Origin: Cryptomeria japonica
Taxonomy: Eukaryota > Streptophyta > Pinopsida > Cupressales > Cupressaceae
Assembly: GCF_030272615.1 (NCBI RefSeq)
Contig: NC_081406.1
Location: 144,207,041 to 144,267,040 of the forward strand
Direction: 5' to 3'
DNA length: 60,000 bases
Both the position numbers and the translations under genes were made by a program. Positions within the stretch are counted from its first letter, which is position 1, and every line of letters starts with the position of its first letter. The notes beneath the pieces were generated by a model that ran no database searches, had not been told where the DNA came from, and was given only the letters and a program-made list of their open reading frames with translations. Positions 1 to 11,260 of this stretch are shown here, in pieces.

Positions 1-680
1 TATCTCAAATCAAATTTTGTGACAACAAAACTAACCCAAGTTAGTTTCATGAGTGTGAGAATGACCTTAAAGTTTCAAATCCCAAGACAAATCCCTCCAT
101 TTCAATATTATGGGTAGAATTTTAAGAATGGAACATTTTTATTTATGTGCTAAAGTATTGTATATGGGGACAAACCTTAACTTATTAAACCACTAAAGAG
201 ACATTTTGGAATCACATGGAGAGCATACTAAAGAAACAATATTTCATTATTAGATTATATCATCACCTTAGACATCAATACATATTTGATCATTTATTTC
301 ATACCATTGAGTTCATAACAAGGGTTTTACCAAAAGAGAACACTCATAAACTAGCAAGATCCTAATTGACGTTTTTCGATGCTACCCCTTTCAAACACAA
401 GTTTTAAGCATCAAGATGAATAGATTATACAAATCAAATTCAATAAATATAATTTCATGTTAAAGGTTTGGATCCATCAAATATACATGCACCAAAATCA
501 ATTAGATTGTCATGAAAATGAACTTGAATAATAGATAGATTTTTAAATACATATGTGCTTGTTCGAGTATAAAAATAATAAGATTTTATTTTCCTCATCA
601 AATATCTAATAAAAAATTATTTGATTTATTAAAATTCAATACATGTATGTTATAATTAATGTAATGTAAATTTTATTATT
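1..680. other. AT-rich intergenic sequence, no gene seen
   Basis: No open frame, tRNA or recognisable repeat end is visible. The DNA is AT-rich and unstructured up to the target-site duplication of the SINE that follows. Confidence 0.6.
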
Positions 681-697
681 CAAAATTAAGTATAATT

Positions 698-850
698 TTT
701 TTTTTTTTTATGACCCCAAGACCTTCCTCATCCTATGGAAGGCCAAGAGTCACAACTTAGGATTCTAGTTTAGGTGTCCCTATTCGGAATTAAACTTGGT
801 CTCCACAGTGAGAACCCAATGTTTTAACCAGTTAAGATCAACCCCTTAGA
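698..850 (-). mobile_element. tRNA-derived SINE with perfect target-site duplication
   Basis: Read on the minus strand, the element starts near 850 with a pol III A-box-like stretch (core CTTAACTGG), followed by a weaker B-box-like AGTTTAATTCC. It ends in a poly(A) tail, seen as the T-run at 698-709. A perfect 17-bp direct repeat, caaaattaagtataatt, flanks it at 681-697 and 851-867. A short length, split internal promoter, A-tail and 17-bp duplication are the classic signs of LINE-mobilised SINE insertion. The perfect duplication suggests fairly recent insertion. There is no coding capacity. The family name is not known to me. Confidence 0.85.
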
Positions 851-1220
851 CAAAATTAAGTATAATTGTTTTTACAAAATAAAAAATAAAAAATTGAACA
901 TATCAATATTGGTATTCCATGATAGAGTAAAATGGTTTTTTTTGTTGGATGGCTCTGTGTGTGCATGGATGTCCTGCTAGGGCCGAAGTGCCCTAGCCTG
1001 TAATTTGTGCTCTGCTTGCTTCGTTCCAAGGGGGGGGGGAGTTCTTGCTTGCTGGGGGTCGACTTTTCTTACCCGTGGTTGGGTTTTTTGGGCTACCATA
1101 GGGTTTTTCTACAACCCTCTTTTGTTTCTTCTGCTCTGGGTTGTCGTTGGGGTTTGTGGGTTTTGGGGTTGGGTTTTCTGCCCCTTTTATTTTTCTTCTT
1201 TTGTTATTTTCTCTGGATCC

Positions 1221-2659
1221 ATGGAGAATAGAGGAGTATCCTGTTCTGAGATGGTCTCTGGAGATCTGGATATGGCAGATCCATCTCATTTGATGCATGC
1301 ATGTGGAAAGGAACACATTGGTCATTCCAATCAAGGGTAGGCGCTTCTTCTTCGAAAGAGCCTTTTTGCATGAAAAAGGTGAATGGTTGTTTGGAGAGAT
1401 CCCAAGATCATCCAGTTCTGGTTACTCAACCTGAGCAAATTTCAGAGGATGTTGAATATTGGTGCAACCGTGCTCTCATATGAAAATTCATCGGTCTTCG
1501 CCTCTCTATACCTATTTTAGAGTCTTGGGCACGCCATGTCTGGAATCCTGAAGGAGACATGGAGCTACTTATGGCAGCCAATAACTATTTTCAGGTTATT
1601 TTTTCCAACCTGGCAGACAGGAACAAGGCTTTTGAAGGTGGCCCTTATTTTTTCAACCAGGTGGGACTCTTTATCAAACCTTGGCATATTGGCTTTAATT
1701 CTGCTAAGGAGCTTCCCTCTCGTGTGCCCATGTGGATTTGATTGTCGAGGCTTCTGCTGGAGTTCTGGAGAGAAGATATTCTTCACTCAATCTCACTGCT
1801 TATTGGTAAACCTGTGAGTTTGGCTTCACAAACTCAATATCGACAGGTAATCTCCTATGCTCGCATATGTGTAGAAGTTGATTTAAATAATCCTTTAACA
1901 GACTCTATGGAAATCTGTTTGGGGACAACTTCTTGGATCCAACAGTTGGACAATGAAACCCTACCATTTAGATGCAAAATTTGTCATGAATATGGTCATT
2001 TACAGCGGAGATGCCCCATAAATAAATCTTCTAAACCGACTGTTTCTAATCCTCCTCACTCTGTTCTAGGGGAAGATAAGGGGAAAGCCCATATGCCTAA
2101 TGGTTTTGCTGATAAAGATGGCTTCATTCCTATGAAACCTCAAAATAAAGACAAGGGAAAGAAGAGAACCTGGTTGGATAGGCAAAATGATGTCACCCTA
2201 AATAGGTTTGAGGTTCTAGAGGATTTGGTCCAAGAGGAAGGAGTTCCAGTTGAAATATCCTTGGGTGCCCAGTTTCAGCATGAGGTGTTGGATGGGGATT
2301 CCAAGAAAGAGGGCCAGACCCTATCTTTGGAGAATCAATAGGATGTTCAAATGGTTACGGATTTGCCTTCCCATGTTCAAGACAACAGAGATCTTAGGGA
2401 GTCATAGGTCCCTGAAGATGCAGTGGTCATGGCGTCTACTCCTCCTTCCACTATTGTGGCCTCAAGTTCAGTGAAGAGTACCAAAGCCCCACCTATTTTA
2501 GGCTTGCAGCAGAAGATCCTCAAAAAGGGTTCTTTAGACAAACCTTTAAGGAGTGGACGAAAGACGGATCAGGAAAAGGTTAAGCTTATTGGTGATACTT
2601 TGGTTGAGTCGGGGTCTGTAAAGCCCATTGATTCTCACTTCTCTCAACCACATAAATGA
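1221..2659 (+). pseudogene. LINE ORF1 (nucleic-acid-binding, CCHC zinc knuckle), broken
   Basis: L1 ORF1 proteins bind the element RNA. The first plausible ATG is at 1221. After a frame change near 1300, the frame stays the same from 1301 to 2659 but carries several stops (about 1481, 1739, 2339 and 2405). A CX2CX4HX4C knuckle (CKICHEYGHLQRRC) is encoded around 1975-2015. The part before it resembles the N-terminal domain of plant L1 ORF1 (DUF4283 type), and the part after is Lys/Ser-rich and hydrophilic. The terminal TGA overlaps the ORF2 start as ATGA at 2656-2659, suggesting coupled translation in the intact ancestor. The stops make it non-functional. Confidence 0.75.
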
Positions 2660-5600
2660 TTGTGCTCTCATTGAATGTAAGGGGGTTGAACAGCATCCCT
2701 AGACAAAAGGTTCTTCACAGATTAATTGACTCTGAGTCTCCTGATGTTGTTTTTATTCAGGAAACCAAGCTTTCAGTGGATGGTTTGGCCAGTTGTGCTT
2801 GCCATGTCTGGCCACAGGGCCTTTGGCAGGGAGTGAGCTATCATGGTAGTTCAGGGGGGGTTGCTTGCTTCTGGAACCCAAGGAAAGTTTCCCCTTTGTG
2901 GTGGTTTTCTAGCAGGTCTTCCATTTCTATGGTCGCTTCTAGCTTTGAGATAGGAGAAAGATGCCTCTTCTCTAATATTTATGCTCCTACGAATCTTGTG
3001 GGTAAGTCTAATCTTTGGGCTCACATCAATTTTGTTTGGGCTTAGGATCCTTTTCTACCCTGAATTTTAATGCCGTTACTAGTTTGGAGGAAAAGCGAGG
3101 TGGGTTATTCAGGCTTGATCCTTCCTCAAATTTACTCAGAGATAATATTGATCTCTTGAATCTCATTGATGTGAAGCCAATTAATGGTATCTTTACTTAG
3201 AATAATAGGAGGAGTGGTGTTCAGGCTATCTCTGAAAGGCTTGATAGATTTTTGGTTTCTTGCTTTTGGGTGCATGATAGGTGGTCCACCAATTCAAAAA
3301 TTCTTGATTGGAGGGGTTCTGATCATTGGCCTATTAAGCTTTCTATTACATCTTTTAGAACCTCCAAAAATCCCTCTTTCAAATTTCAATTAATGTGGCT
3401 TCGTGATTAGTCATTGAGGGAGCTTATGGTTGATTGGTGGTATGAAGGGGTGCCTACCCATGGGCGGGCTATGTACTCCTTTGGGAAGAGATTACAACAT
3501 TTAAAATATAGGCTGAAAAGGTGGAATAAACAATGTTTTGGGAACCTGCATAGACACAAGATGGAAGCTCAATCCAAGATGGATGAGGCTACGCGTCAAA
3601 TAAGGGATCAAGGGATGACTATGGAGCTCAGTATGGCCGAGTCCCTTGCTCTAAAGGACTTAGAAGAGTGGGAGTTGTGTGAGGAGATTTTCTAGAAACA
3701 AAAGTCTCGTTTGGATTGGCTCCAAGAAGGTGATAGAAACACTGCTTTTTTCATAATTCTGTTAAGGCTCGTAGGTATGGTAACTCTATTACCTCTCTCA
3801 TTTCTTCAGAAGGGGTTCATCTTTCATCTAAAGAAGAAATTGCTATGGAAGCTGTCAGTTTTTTTTCTAATTTGTTTACCAAAGAGGATCCTGAAGCTAT
3901 GGTGGAAGAGAGGGTCATCCTGAATTGTATTCCCCCTCTTGTCTCTGTTGAAATGAATGATGCTCTCTTGCGCCCCATTTTGTTGTCTGAACTTGAGGGG
4001 GTTGTGTTTCAAATGAAAAAAGGCAAGGCTCCTGGCCCTAACGGGTTTCCTATTGAGTTTTTTCAAGAATTTTGGGAGATTATAAAGTATGATCTTCTAG
4101 ATGTGGTTCAAGAATCTCATAGGAATAAACAAATGCTCAAATCTATGAATTCTATCTTCTTGGTTCTCATTCCTAAGAAGGAGGGGGCTAATAGCTTGGA
4201 TCAGTACAGGCCTATTGCTCTATGTAATGTTTTCTACAAGATAATCACTAAATTGATTGCCGAATGACTCAAACCTCTCCTATGCACTTTGGTTTCTAAG
4301 GAACAAGGTGGTTTCATTAACGGAAGATAAATCCTTAATGGAGTTGTGATAGCAATGGAGGCTATTCATTCGATGGCTTCCTCTAAGGAGAAGGCTATGT
4401 TTATTAAACTTGACATGGCCAAAGCTTATGATAGGGTGAGTTGGGATTTCTTACAGAAGATCCTTTTGGCTTTTGGTTTTGGAGAAGAATGGGTGAATTG
4501 GGTTCTTAGTTGTGTGACTTCTACCTCTTTCTTTGTTCTTATTAATGGGGAACCCTCAAAATTGTTTAGCGCTTCACGGGGGCTTCGGCAAGGGGACCCT
4601 TTATCTCCCTATTTATTTATTCTCATGGCTGAAGGTCATGGCAGATTTCTCACTTCCCAGGTGAGACATGGTCTTATTCAGGGCTGGAGTTGGAATAATG
4701 ATTTACCTCCCTACTCCCATCTTCAGTTTGTGGATGACACAGGTTTGATGGGCAGGGCTAGAATCACTGAGGCAGTGAATTTCAGGAGAGCTTTGGATAT
4801 CTATTGTAAAGCCTCAGGTTAGAAAATTAATGAAGATAAACCATCCATATATTTCTTTAATACCCCTCGGCTAATTTAGAATAGGATTGCTAGGATCCTC
4901 AAATTTCAGATGGGGTCTCTTCCTTTGTTGTACCTTGGGATTCCTTTAGATTTGGGGGGTCAACGTGGAGTTTTTTGGCAAGGAATTTTGGATAATTTTT
5001 GTTGTAAGGTTAATCATTGGACCTACATGTGGTTATCCTCTACTGGAAGAGTGATTCTTCTGAAGACTGTGGTGCAATCACTACCCATTTATAGGTGTTT
5101 TGTGCAGGCTCCCCCCTCCAGCTTTGTGAGAGAGTTTGATGCTCTTTCTCATCAATTTCTTTGGTCTGGTAGTTTTCTTTCTTCTAAGTGGAGTTTAGTT
5201 AAATGGGACTCTGTTTGTAGACCGAGACATGTTGGGGGTCTTGGCCTCAGATCTATTGCATTGGTTAGCAAGGCCTTGGTGGCTAAGTTGTATTGGAGGT
5301 GATGTAACAGTCAGGATCAGGACTAGGCCAAGATTTTAACCCACAAGTATCTCCCTGGTGCTAATGATTATGAGGTGCCTCGTCTTAGTTTAGTGGGCAG
5401 GGGCTCTTGTATCTGGGATACTCTTAAAAAAGGTGCCCAACTTATTAAAGATGGTCTTTTCTGGATTTGTAATAGAGGCTCTGAAGCTCTTTTTTGGCAG
5501 GACTCTTGGGATGGTCACCCTCCTATTTTGTCTAGTTATCCACAGCTTCAGCCTCTTTCCAACATTTTCACTAATGCTAGATGGGTTAAGGTGGAGAATT

Positions 5601-6955
5601 TCAAAACGGTTAGGCGCATTGGACAGGTTGAGATGACTTGTTGGAAAGATCCTCTTGAATGGCCCTTGGGTGGTTCAGATGAAGACTGTGCAGTGTTGTT
5701 TAATATCTTGGAGGGTAGGTTATGTAGTTCCCTCAAGGAGAGAGATATTCTGGCTTGGGGTCCTAATCCAAAAGGCAAGTTTTTTGTTCCTGAAGTTTAT
5801 GCTCAGCTTGATAGGCAATTGCATGGCCTAACGGATGTTCCTTGGTGGAAGAAGGTATGGAATAGCTTTTCTTGGCCAAAATGTAATTTCTTCATATGGC
5901 TGGTTGCTCAGAGGAAATGCCTCACGTGGGAGAATCTTCGTAAGAGAGGCTTCCAGGGACCATCTATCTGCTATCTTTGTATGCATAATGAGGAAGACTG
6001 CTCCCACTTGTTTTTTCTATGCCCTTTCTCTAGGGATATTTGGCACAAGTGGTGGGAGGCTTGGCAACATGCTTGTTTTCATGCTACCTCCTTAATTGAA
6101 TTTTGGGATAGCTTGGGCAGACCCCCAACAAAGACCTCTTTTCTTCAAGTGGCCTAAGCTATTGGGCCAGCTCTTATTATCTGGAATTTATGGCTAAAAA
6201 GGAATTGGAGGGTCTTTTGTGATTCACATATAGGGAGTTCTCAGTTGTGGCAGAAGATAGTTAATAGGCTTCAAGAGACAATCTCGGCTAAATGCAATTT
6301 GTCTATAAATGTTGATCCGGGTGATTATGCTATTGTAAGGAATCTGCAATTGGAAAACATTAAAATTGACTATGCTGCTGGAAATAGATCTCTTCATGCA
6401 AAGCAATGGATAAGTAGAGTTGGAAGGTGGATTCCCCCTCCTGTGGGAATCTTAAAAATTAATACTGATGGCTCTTCTCGTTGGAATCCTGGACATGCAG
6501 GTATTGGAGGTATAGGTAGAGGTGAGGATGGTTGTGTAGTTTTTTTCTTCTCTATTTATACAGGGCAGCACTCCAACAATCTTATGGAGGCCCTAGCTAT
6601 TAAGATTGTTGTTGAGCGAGGTTGTTCTTTAGGATGGAGGAAGATTATTTGTGAGTCAGACTCTCAGATTATTGTGGACATGTTGAACAAACAAAATTTG
6701 AATGATGTGAGTTGGCAATTAGCTTCTGCGGTCAGACAGATTTTGTAAATGTGTAACACATTGGAATTTGTCTCCTTTTGTCATATTCCCAGGGAGTGGA
6801 ATAGAGTGGCTGATTGTTTGGTCAAGTGGGCTTCAGAGCATGTTGATGGTTGGGATTTTAGTGGAAGGAATGGTATACGTCAAGATTATCTGGAAACTTT
6901 AGACAGGTTAATGCTGGAAGACATGATGTTGCAAGAGCACCCTGTGGTGTAGGAT
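2656..6955 (+). pseudogene. LINE ORF2: APE endonuclease, reverse transcriptase, RNase H (broken)
   Basis: ORF2 proteins nick target DNA and prime reverse transcription from it. The N-terminus has the APE-type signature SLNVRGLN and IQETK (2656-2775). The RT core shows KGKAPGPNGFP (about 4020), IPKKEG..QYRPIALCN (about 4170-4230), KLDMAKAYDRVSWDF (about 4400) and RGLRQGDPLSPYLF (about 4575). The catalytic FVDD box (about 4730) keeps both aspartates, although plant L1 usually has YADD. A cysteine/histidine stretch follows at 5960-6060. The C-terminus is an RNase H domain (6455-6860) with NTDGSS, MEALAI, ESDSQI and HIPREWN..AD, the terminal RNase H known in many plant L1s. Stops at several points and frameshifts between 3000 and 3850 inactivate it. 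Confidence 0.88.
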
Positions 6956-7278
6956 CTATTTTCCTTTTATGTTTGTTTCATTTTCATTGTCATTTTTGAG
7001 AGCCTTCGAGGCTCCAGATGAGCCTAATTTATTGTGTAATTTCAAAGTAGCTAGCCTTCGGCCCTACTTTATGGCTCATCATCTTTCTGAGGGCTTTCTG
7101 AAAAGGTATTATCTTTGGAAATCCGACGATCGGATCTATTTCTATGGTCACTAGAATTTGTAGTGATGGTGCTGGTGGTTGCTTTTAGTTTTTGTTGTTG
7201 TCTTGGTGGGCTTGAGGCCTCTTCTTTGTAATTCTATGATTTCTGGATAAATCTTACCCCCTTTTTTCAAAAAAAAAA
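6956..7278 (+). other. LINE 3' UTR and A-tail
   Basis: This stretch has no sustained frame. It is T/G-rich and ends ATAAATCTTACCCCC, a T-run and a short A-run, as expected for the end of a plant L1. Confidence 0.6.
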
Positions 7279-7343
7279 GATTGCTATTCCATTAATTATT
7301 TACGAAATATCAATTAAAAAATGAAAATATCAATATTGGTATT

Positions 7344-7874
7344 ACATTTAATTTTTATTGTAATTATATTTATTATAATTAAAATTAAATTGTCCACGTT
7401 CTAAGGTTAATCTAACTAATAAAGGTTTTAAGGAAACTATTAAACAAATTCTTAATATATAATATTTCTCTTACCATATATTGACTATTTTGTTTTATTA
7501 TTTTTAAAATTAGCTTGTTGAAAAATATTCTAACAAAAATAAAATGTTTTGAGAATTAAAATTTGTTATATTCATTTCAAGTCAATTGTTTTTAAAACTT
7601 TGTAAAATATTTTTAATTGTTTTTTACAATTTTCTTAATTCAACTAAAAAAATTCAATGAGTGGATTACTCATTCATTAATTCTTTAAGGTGAAGTATAC
7701 AACAGATTAAATTAGTTTTACTTGACATTTTTCACACATTATTTGCATGTAGCTGATCTTTATAAATAAATTTGTCATCCCAGCATACTTTACTTTCATG
7801 GACCAAATTAATTCACCCTATCTCCTTCGACAGCATCAAACTCCAACATAAGAAATTCTCATTGAATATCACAA
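7344..7874. other. AT-rich spacer, no gene seen
   Basis: This is AT-rich sequence without open frames or repeat ends. Its right end is the 3' flank of the minus-strand gene, so any polyadenylation signal for that gene would be here. None stands out. Confidence 0.5.
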
Positions 7875-9048
7875 TTAAAAATGAAGGCACTTTTTAACTG
7901 GGATCCTCTTCTTGGAAGAGACAGCTTTGGAAACTGCAGAAAATGTAGGAGACGTGAAATGCTTCTTCCCTTTGGATGCAAGATGAAGGGAATTTTCTGA
8001 TGCAGGGGTGTTGAAATCTGCAGAGTAAAAACAGATATTTACAAACAATTATACAGTTTTTCAGATCCTGTAAATTCATAACAGAAATCAAAGATCATGA
8101 GTTTAAATAGCTTTTATCTGTATGGGTATTGGCTGGAGTAAAGTTAAGGAGCTGGTTACCCTTTCTGGATTGAGTTGCCTTGGGAAGAACATTCACATTC
8201 ATGCTCTTTTTGAGGCCATTGTTGGCATTTGCCTTGGGTTTGTTTGTTGCACGAGGAGAAGCCACAAATGGTAACTCTTCTCTAGGATCGGGTGACATTT
8301 CAAATTCGAAGACCTCAGGCTTCCTAAAACCCTCATCAACTTCTATTTCCTCCAAGCCCCTGTTGGGGCGATACCTAAGGAAATCAAGCGTTGGGGAAAG
8401 ATAATTCTTGATGGGGTCATAAGGAGGAACAGTGGTACACTCTTCTTCAGAAGACATGCCAATGGCATCCCTTCTTCCACCCAGAGATTCAGTGAAATCA
8501 GTCATTGGAGAAACATAAAGATAATTCTTTATGTAATCATAGGGAGGAAGAACAATGGTGCACTCTTCCACATAAGATATGCCAATAGCATCCATTGTTT
8601 CACCCAGATATTCAATGTCCTTAGTCTTAGTGTCCCCGATTTCTGTCCGAGCTTTAGATTTTTTTTGCTCCGAGCTTTTTTCAACTAGGACCACAGATTT
8701 GGAAGCTGCCGAAAACGTTGGCGACATGAAATTCTTCATGCCTTAGGGCGCAGGGGTTTTTGAAGATGCAGATTTCGGAAGAATTTGGCGGCCATTTTCG
8801 AGTCCGGTGATCCTCTTTTCGAAAGTGGCAGCCTTGCAAGATGAGGAAAATGTCGAGGGCATGAATTTCTTCATCCCTTTCGACGCAGGGGACCTTACTG
8901 ATGCAGATTTAGGGGGACATGGGCAAAAATTTTGGTCCCTCTTTTTGGAAGGGGCAGCCTTGCAAGATGAAGAAAATGTTGGGGCCATGAAATGAGGATT
9001 CGCCTTGGACTTGTTTGACGCAGGGGATGCATTTGCCAAAGAATCCAT
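7875..9048 (-). pseudogene. Two-exon plant gene of unknown function with repeated FMxPTFSxxxKA motif; one in-frame stop
   Basis: Exon 1 runs from the ATG at 9048 to 8160 and exon 2 from 8017 to the TAA at 7875. The inferred intron (8159-8018) has a GT donor (AAAGG/GTAACC) and a TGCAG acceptor. The join is in phase, and exon 2 carries another copy of the exon 1 motif, which supports the model. The motif [KH][FM]..PTFS...KA occurs four times: around residues 19-32, 61-74 and 106-119, and in exon 2. A ~40-residue block (DAIG....EECT...PPYD.IKNYL) is duplicated, ending in LSPTLDFLRYRPNRG. From memory this resembles uncharacterised plant proteins with an MSPTISAASK-like motif and a YDPxxNYLSPRPxFLRY-like motif, so a host rather than transposon origin is likely. 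A TAA at 8743-8745 interrupts exon 1 where the repeat pattern predicts Lys. It is either a pseudogene, a sequence error, or a gene starting at the ATG at 8739. Confidence 0.6.
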
Positions 9049-9171
9049 AAGGGATAGCGTTTTATCTTCTTCAAATTGAATTTTTGGTTACAGGGTTTGG
9101 TTTCAAGTAGTAAAAAAAAACAGATTGATTGTGTGCAGTGAAATGGTTGTTATATTGGCGTCCCCTGTAAG

Positions 9172-9181
9172 CACTATATAC
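9172..9181 (-). promoter_or_regulatory. Possible TATA box of the minus-strand gene
   Basis: GTATATAGTG on the minus strand lies about 125 bases upstream of the ATG at 9048. That spacing would give a 5' UTR of roughly 95 bases. The call rests on position and sequence only. Confidence 0.35.
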
Positions 9182-9792
9182 TTAGCCGTTGCAGAAGAGA
9201 GCCATTATGGTCAGCTGTCCGCGGCTACAAATGAGGATTCTCTGGCAAACGCAATCAGCCCGTTACATGGTGGATTCGAGTTCTGTAGCATGCAAAGCTT
9301 TGATTTTAAGGTTTGTAGACTGCAGATGATTTTCCCACAAATGCAATCCCAAATCTTCATATTCATTTCATGACTGCAGAGTGTGGGGAAATTAATGACG
9401 CTATGGTTGAAGGTAAAAGCGTTGATGATATCCCTTTTGCCATATTCGCAATTATGGCCATTTAGAATGGGCCATAACTCTATTCGAACATCAAATTTGG
9501 TACACAATCTGTGGAGTAAAGCTTCTATGAATACCTGTCAAAATGAGCAAAATTAGGAGAGCTTCAGTACATACCTACAAAGGTGGCGGTAACCTACCTG
9601 TAGGTTTTATTGGACAACACCTTAAAAAAAATAAAAAATTAGGCTTTCATCTTCACGTAAATTTCATTTCCACCTTTGACAATATCATAGAAAAATGAAC
9701 ACCCTAAAAAAAAACCTCATTGTCAAAGGGTTAGTGAAAATTTATACATACAATAATGATAAATAATTCAACAATGGTTTTAGGATAAATAT
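9182..9792. other. Unassigned spacer upstream of the minus-strand gene
   Basis: Short open frames on both strands around 9125-9507 overlap each other and show no domain. A small inverted repeat (TATGGCC / GGCCATA) lies near 9453-9475. Nothing else is recognisable. Confidence 0.4.
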
Positions 9793-9997
9793 TATAAAAT
9801 GTTTCTCACTGTTTTTTTTGGATTCCATTGTGTTTGCATTTTTAGCATTGACGTTTCGAATCACACTCTATGAACTATCATTAGGATGATAGAGAGCTCA
9901 AGGATTAGAATGATGGTTCACACAGTGTGATCTGAAACATTGATGCTAAAAATACTAACACAATCGAATCCAAAAAGAATAGTGAGAAGCATTATAG
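9793..9997. mobile_element. Foldback / MITE-like inverted repeat
   Basis: The left arm (about 9793-9881) and right arm (about 9908-9997) are imperfect reverse complements over nearly 90 bases. Shared blocks include TCTCACT, TTTTTGGATTC, ATTGTGTT, ATTTTTAGCAT and ATCACACT. The centre is a short unpaired stretch of about 26 bases. There is no coding capacity. The structure fits a foldback element or hairpin-type MITE. I could not fix a target duplication. Confidence 0.7.
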
Positions 9998-10778
9998 ATT
10001 GTGGAACACTAATCACTTCAATAAAAATGTTGTTAATTATGGGTCACTCACATAAAGTATGTACAAATCACAACATCCAACTTACATAACATTTGTGGCA
10101 CTAAAATTATATTTTTTTCATAATGATAACAAAAATAACTTCTACAATAATCCAAAACATACTTCTTTAGGTGAACCCATAGAGGTTATTTTACAGAATC
10201 TTGTCGAAGAAAACATGGTCACTTTTTCCAAGACCCAACTATTCAACTAGTCAAAACAAAAGCTTGCTTTGAATAAAGATAATGAGTAATATAACCATAA
10301 AAATACATTTTATATGGAAATTTATGCATTCTGACTCCTATGGATGAGAAGCAAATATTTGTTGAGAAGCACCAACTCTATCTCATAGCATAGTTACATT
10401 TTTCACTTTGATCTTGATTGTAGCAACTTGTGAGGATTCAAAGGATCACAAAATTCTACCCCAAAACAAAAAAAAATGCTCAAAAAAAGGAGTCTAGATG
10501 AGTGAGATATCACTATTCGAAAATTGTCTGCAAAATTATAATTTCTAGAAAATTTATGTTGCAGCTTCAAACTTCAAATGCCTCCAGATTTGGCCTTTGA
10601 CGTCTGATTTGGATGAAACAAAAGGAAAAACTAACTTTCTTGGACCTCCTCAATCCAATAGTGACCTGAGATTTTACCCATCAAGCTTCAATAATAACTT
10701 GCAATAGAAAGCTCCAAAATACACAACCCCAAATAGCATCAAATTTCTCTCAATTGGCAAACCAATGACACTCTAATG
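9998..10778. other. Non-coding stretch; right part probably leader of a minus-strand copia element
   Basis: No significant open frame is present. From about 10480 to 10778 the minus strand follows directly after a primer-binding site, so it is probably the untranslated leader of the retroelement whose LTR begins at 10793. The remainder is unassigned. Confidence 0.45.
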
Positions 10779-10790
10779 GGTCTGATACCA
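10779..10790 (-). other. Primer-binding site (initiator tRNA-Met type)
   Basis: On the minus strand TGGTATCAGACC begins two bases after the LTR end. It matches the first ten bases of the common plant copia primer site TGGTATCAGAGC. Confidence 0.65.
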
Positions 10791-10792
10791 TA

Positions 10793-11260
10793 TGAGATTT
10801 TGCCAGATCTAGAGGCAATGGAAAGCACAAATTAGAGAGAACAAAATAGATGATAGAAATAAACTATATTCTATCAAGATGAAAATACTGATCAACTGGA
10901 TCATCAATCGTTGTTGTTGCATACAATGAATATGAGCTTGCTTATATAGGCAAGGCTATATGGATATGTGAGCACACAAACATGACATGTGGCTCAATAA
11001 GAAACAAGGGTAGGTAGGAAATAGGTGTGGTAGGTAGGAGAAACAATATAATATTCCACATGAGGTGGATCACCCACTGAAGGTGGAATGTAACAACAAG
11101 ATCACACCATAAAAGGTGGAAATTCTCCTACACACACTATCCCAATGTGGCACAAACACCCAAGTGCCTCATACCCAAACTACTATGAAATGCATTATCC
11201 TAAGTAAACTTAAGTAAGGTGTAATAATATGCAACATGAATAATTGATTACACCAACACC
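10793..11260 (-). repeat. Copia-type LTR, 468 bp, minus strand
   Basis: On the minus strand it begins TGTTGGTGTAATC and ends ATCTCA, giving the TG...CA ends expected of an LTR. A TATA-like TATATAAGC lies near 10940-10950, and a primer-binding site follows immediately. On the other side (11261-11300) the minus strand shows GTGGAGATAATG and then AACTTCAAGGG directly before the LTR, which looks like the internal sequence that normally precedes a 3' LTR. The LTR therefore seems to have internal-type sequence on both sides. I see no second copy in the window. Confidence 0.7.

Larger units (their letters stand above)
917..7278 (+). mobile_element. Plant L1-type non-LTR retrotransposon (LINE), near full length, decayed
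   Basis: The order is a GT-rich 5' region (about 960-1220), ORF1 with a CCHC knuckle, ORF2 (endonuclease, RT, cysteine-rich region, RNase H), a 3' UTR and a short A-run at 7269-7278. This is the layout of plant L1 elements. ORF2 is broken by stops and a few frameshifts, but from about 3845 to 6955 it stays in one frame, so decay is mostly point mutation. A 17-bp identical direct repeat (atatcaatattggtatt) occurs at 900-916 and 7327-7343. The second copy lies about 48 bp beyond the A-run, so it is only a tentative target duplication. Confidence 0.88.

Noticed and set aside
9211-9507. 98-codon minus-strand frame upstream of the host-like gene
   Set aside because: It overlaps plus-strand frames and has no motif, no splice support and no repeat link to the neighbouring gene.
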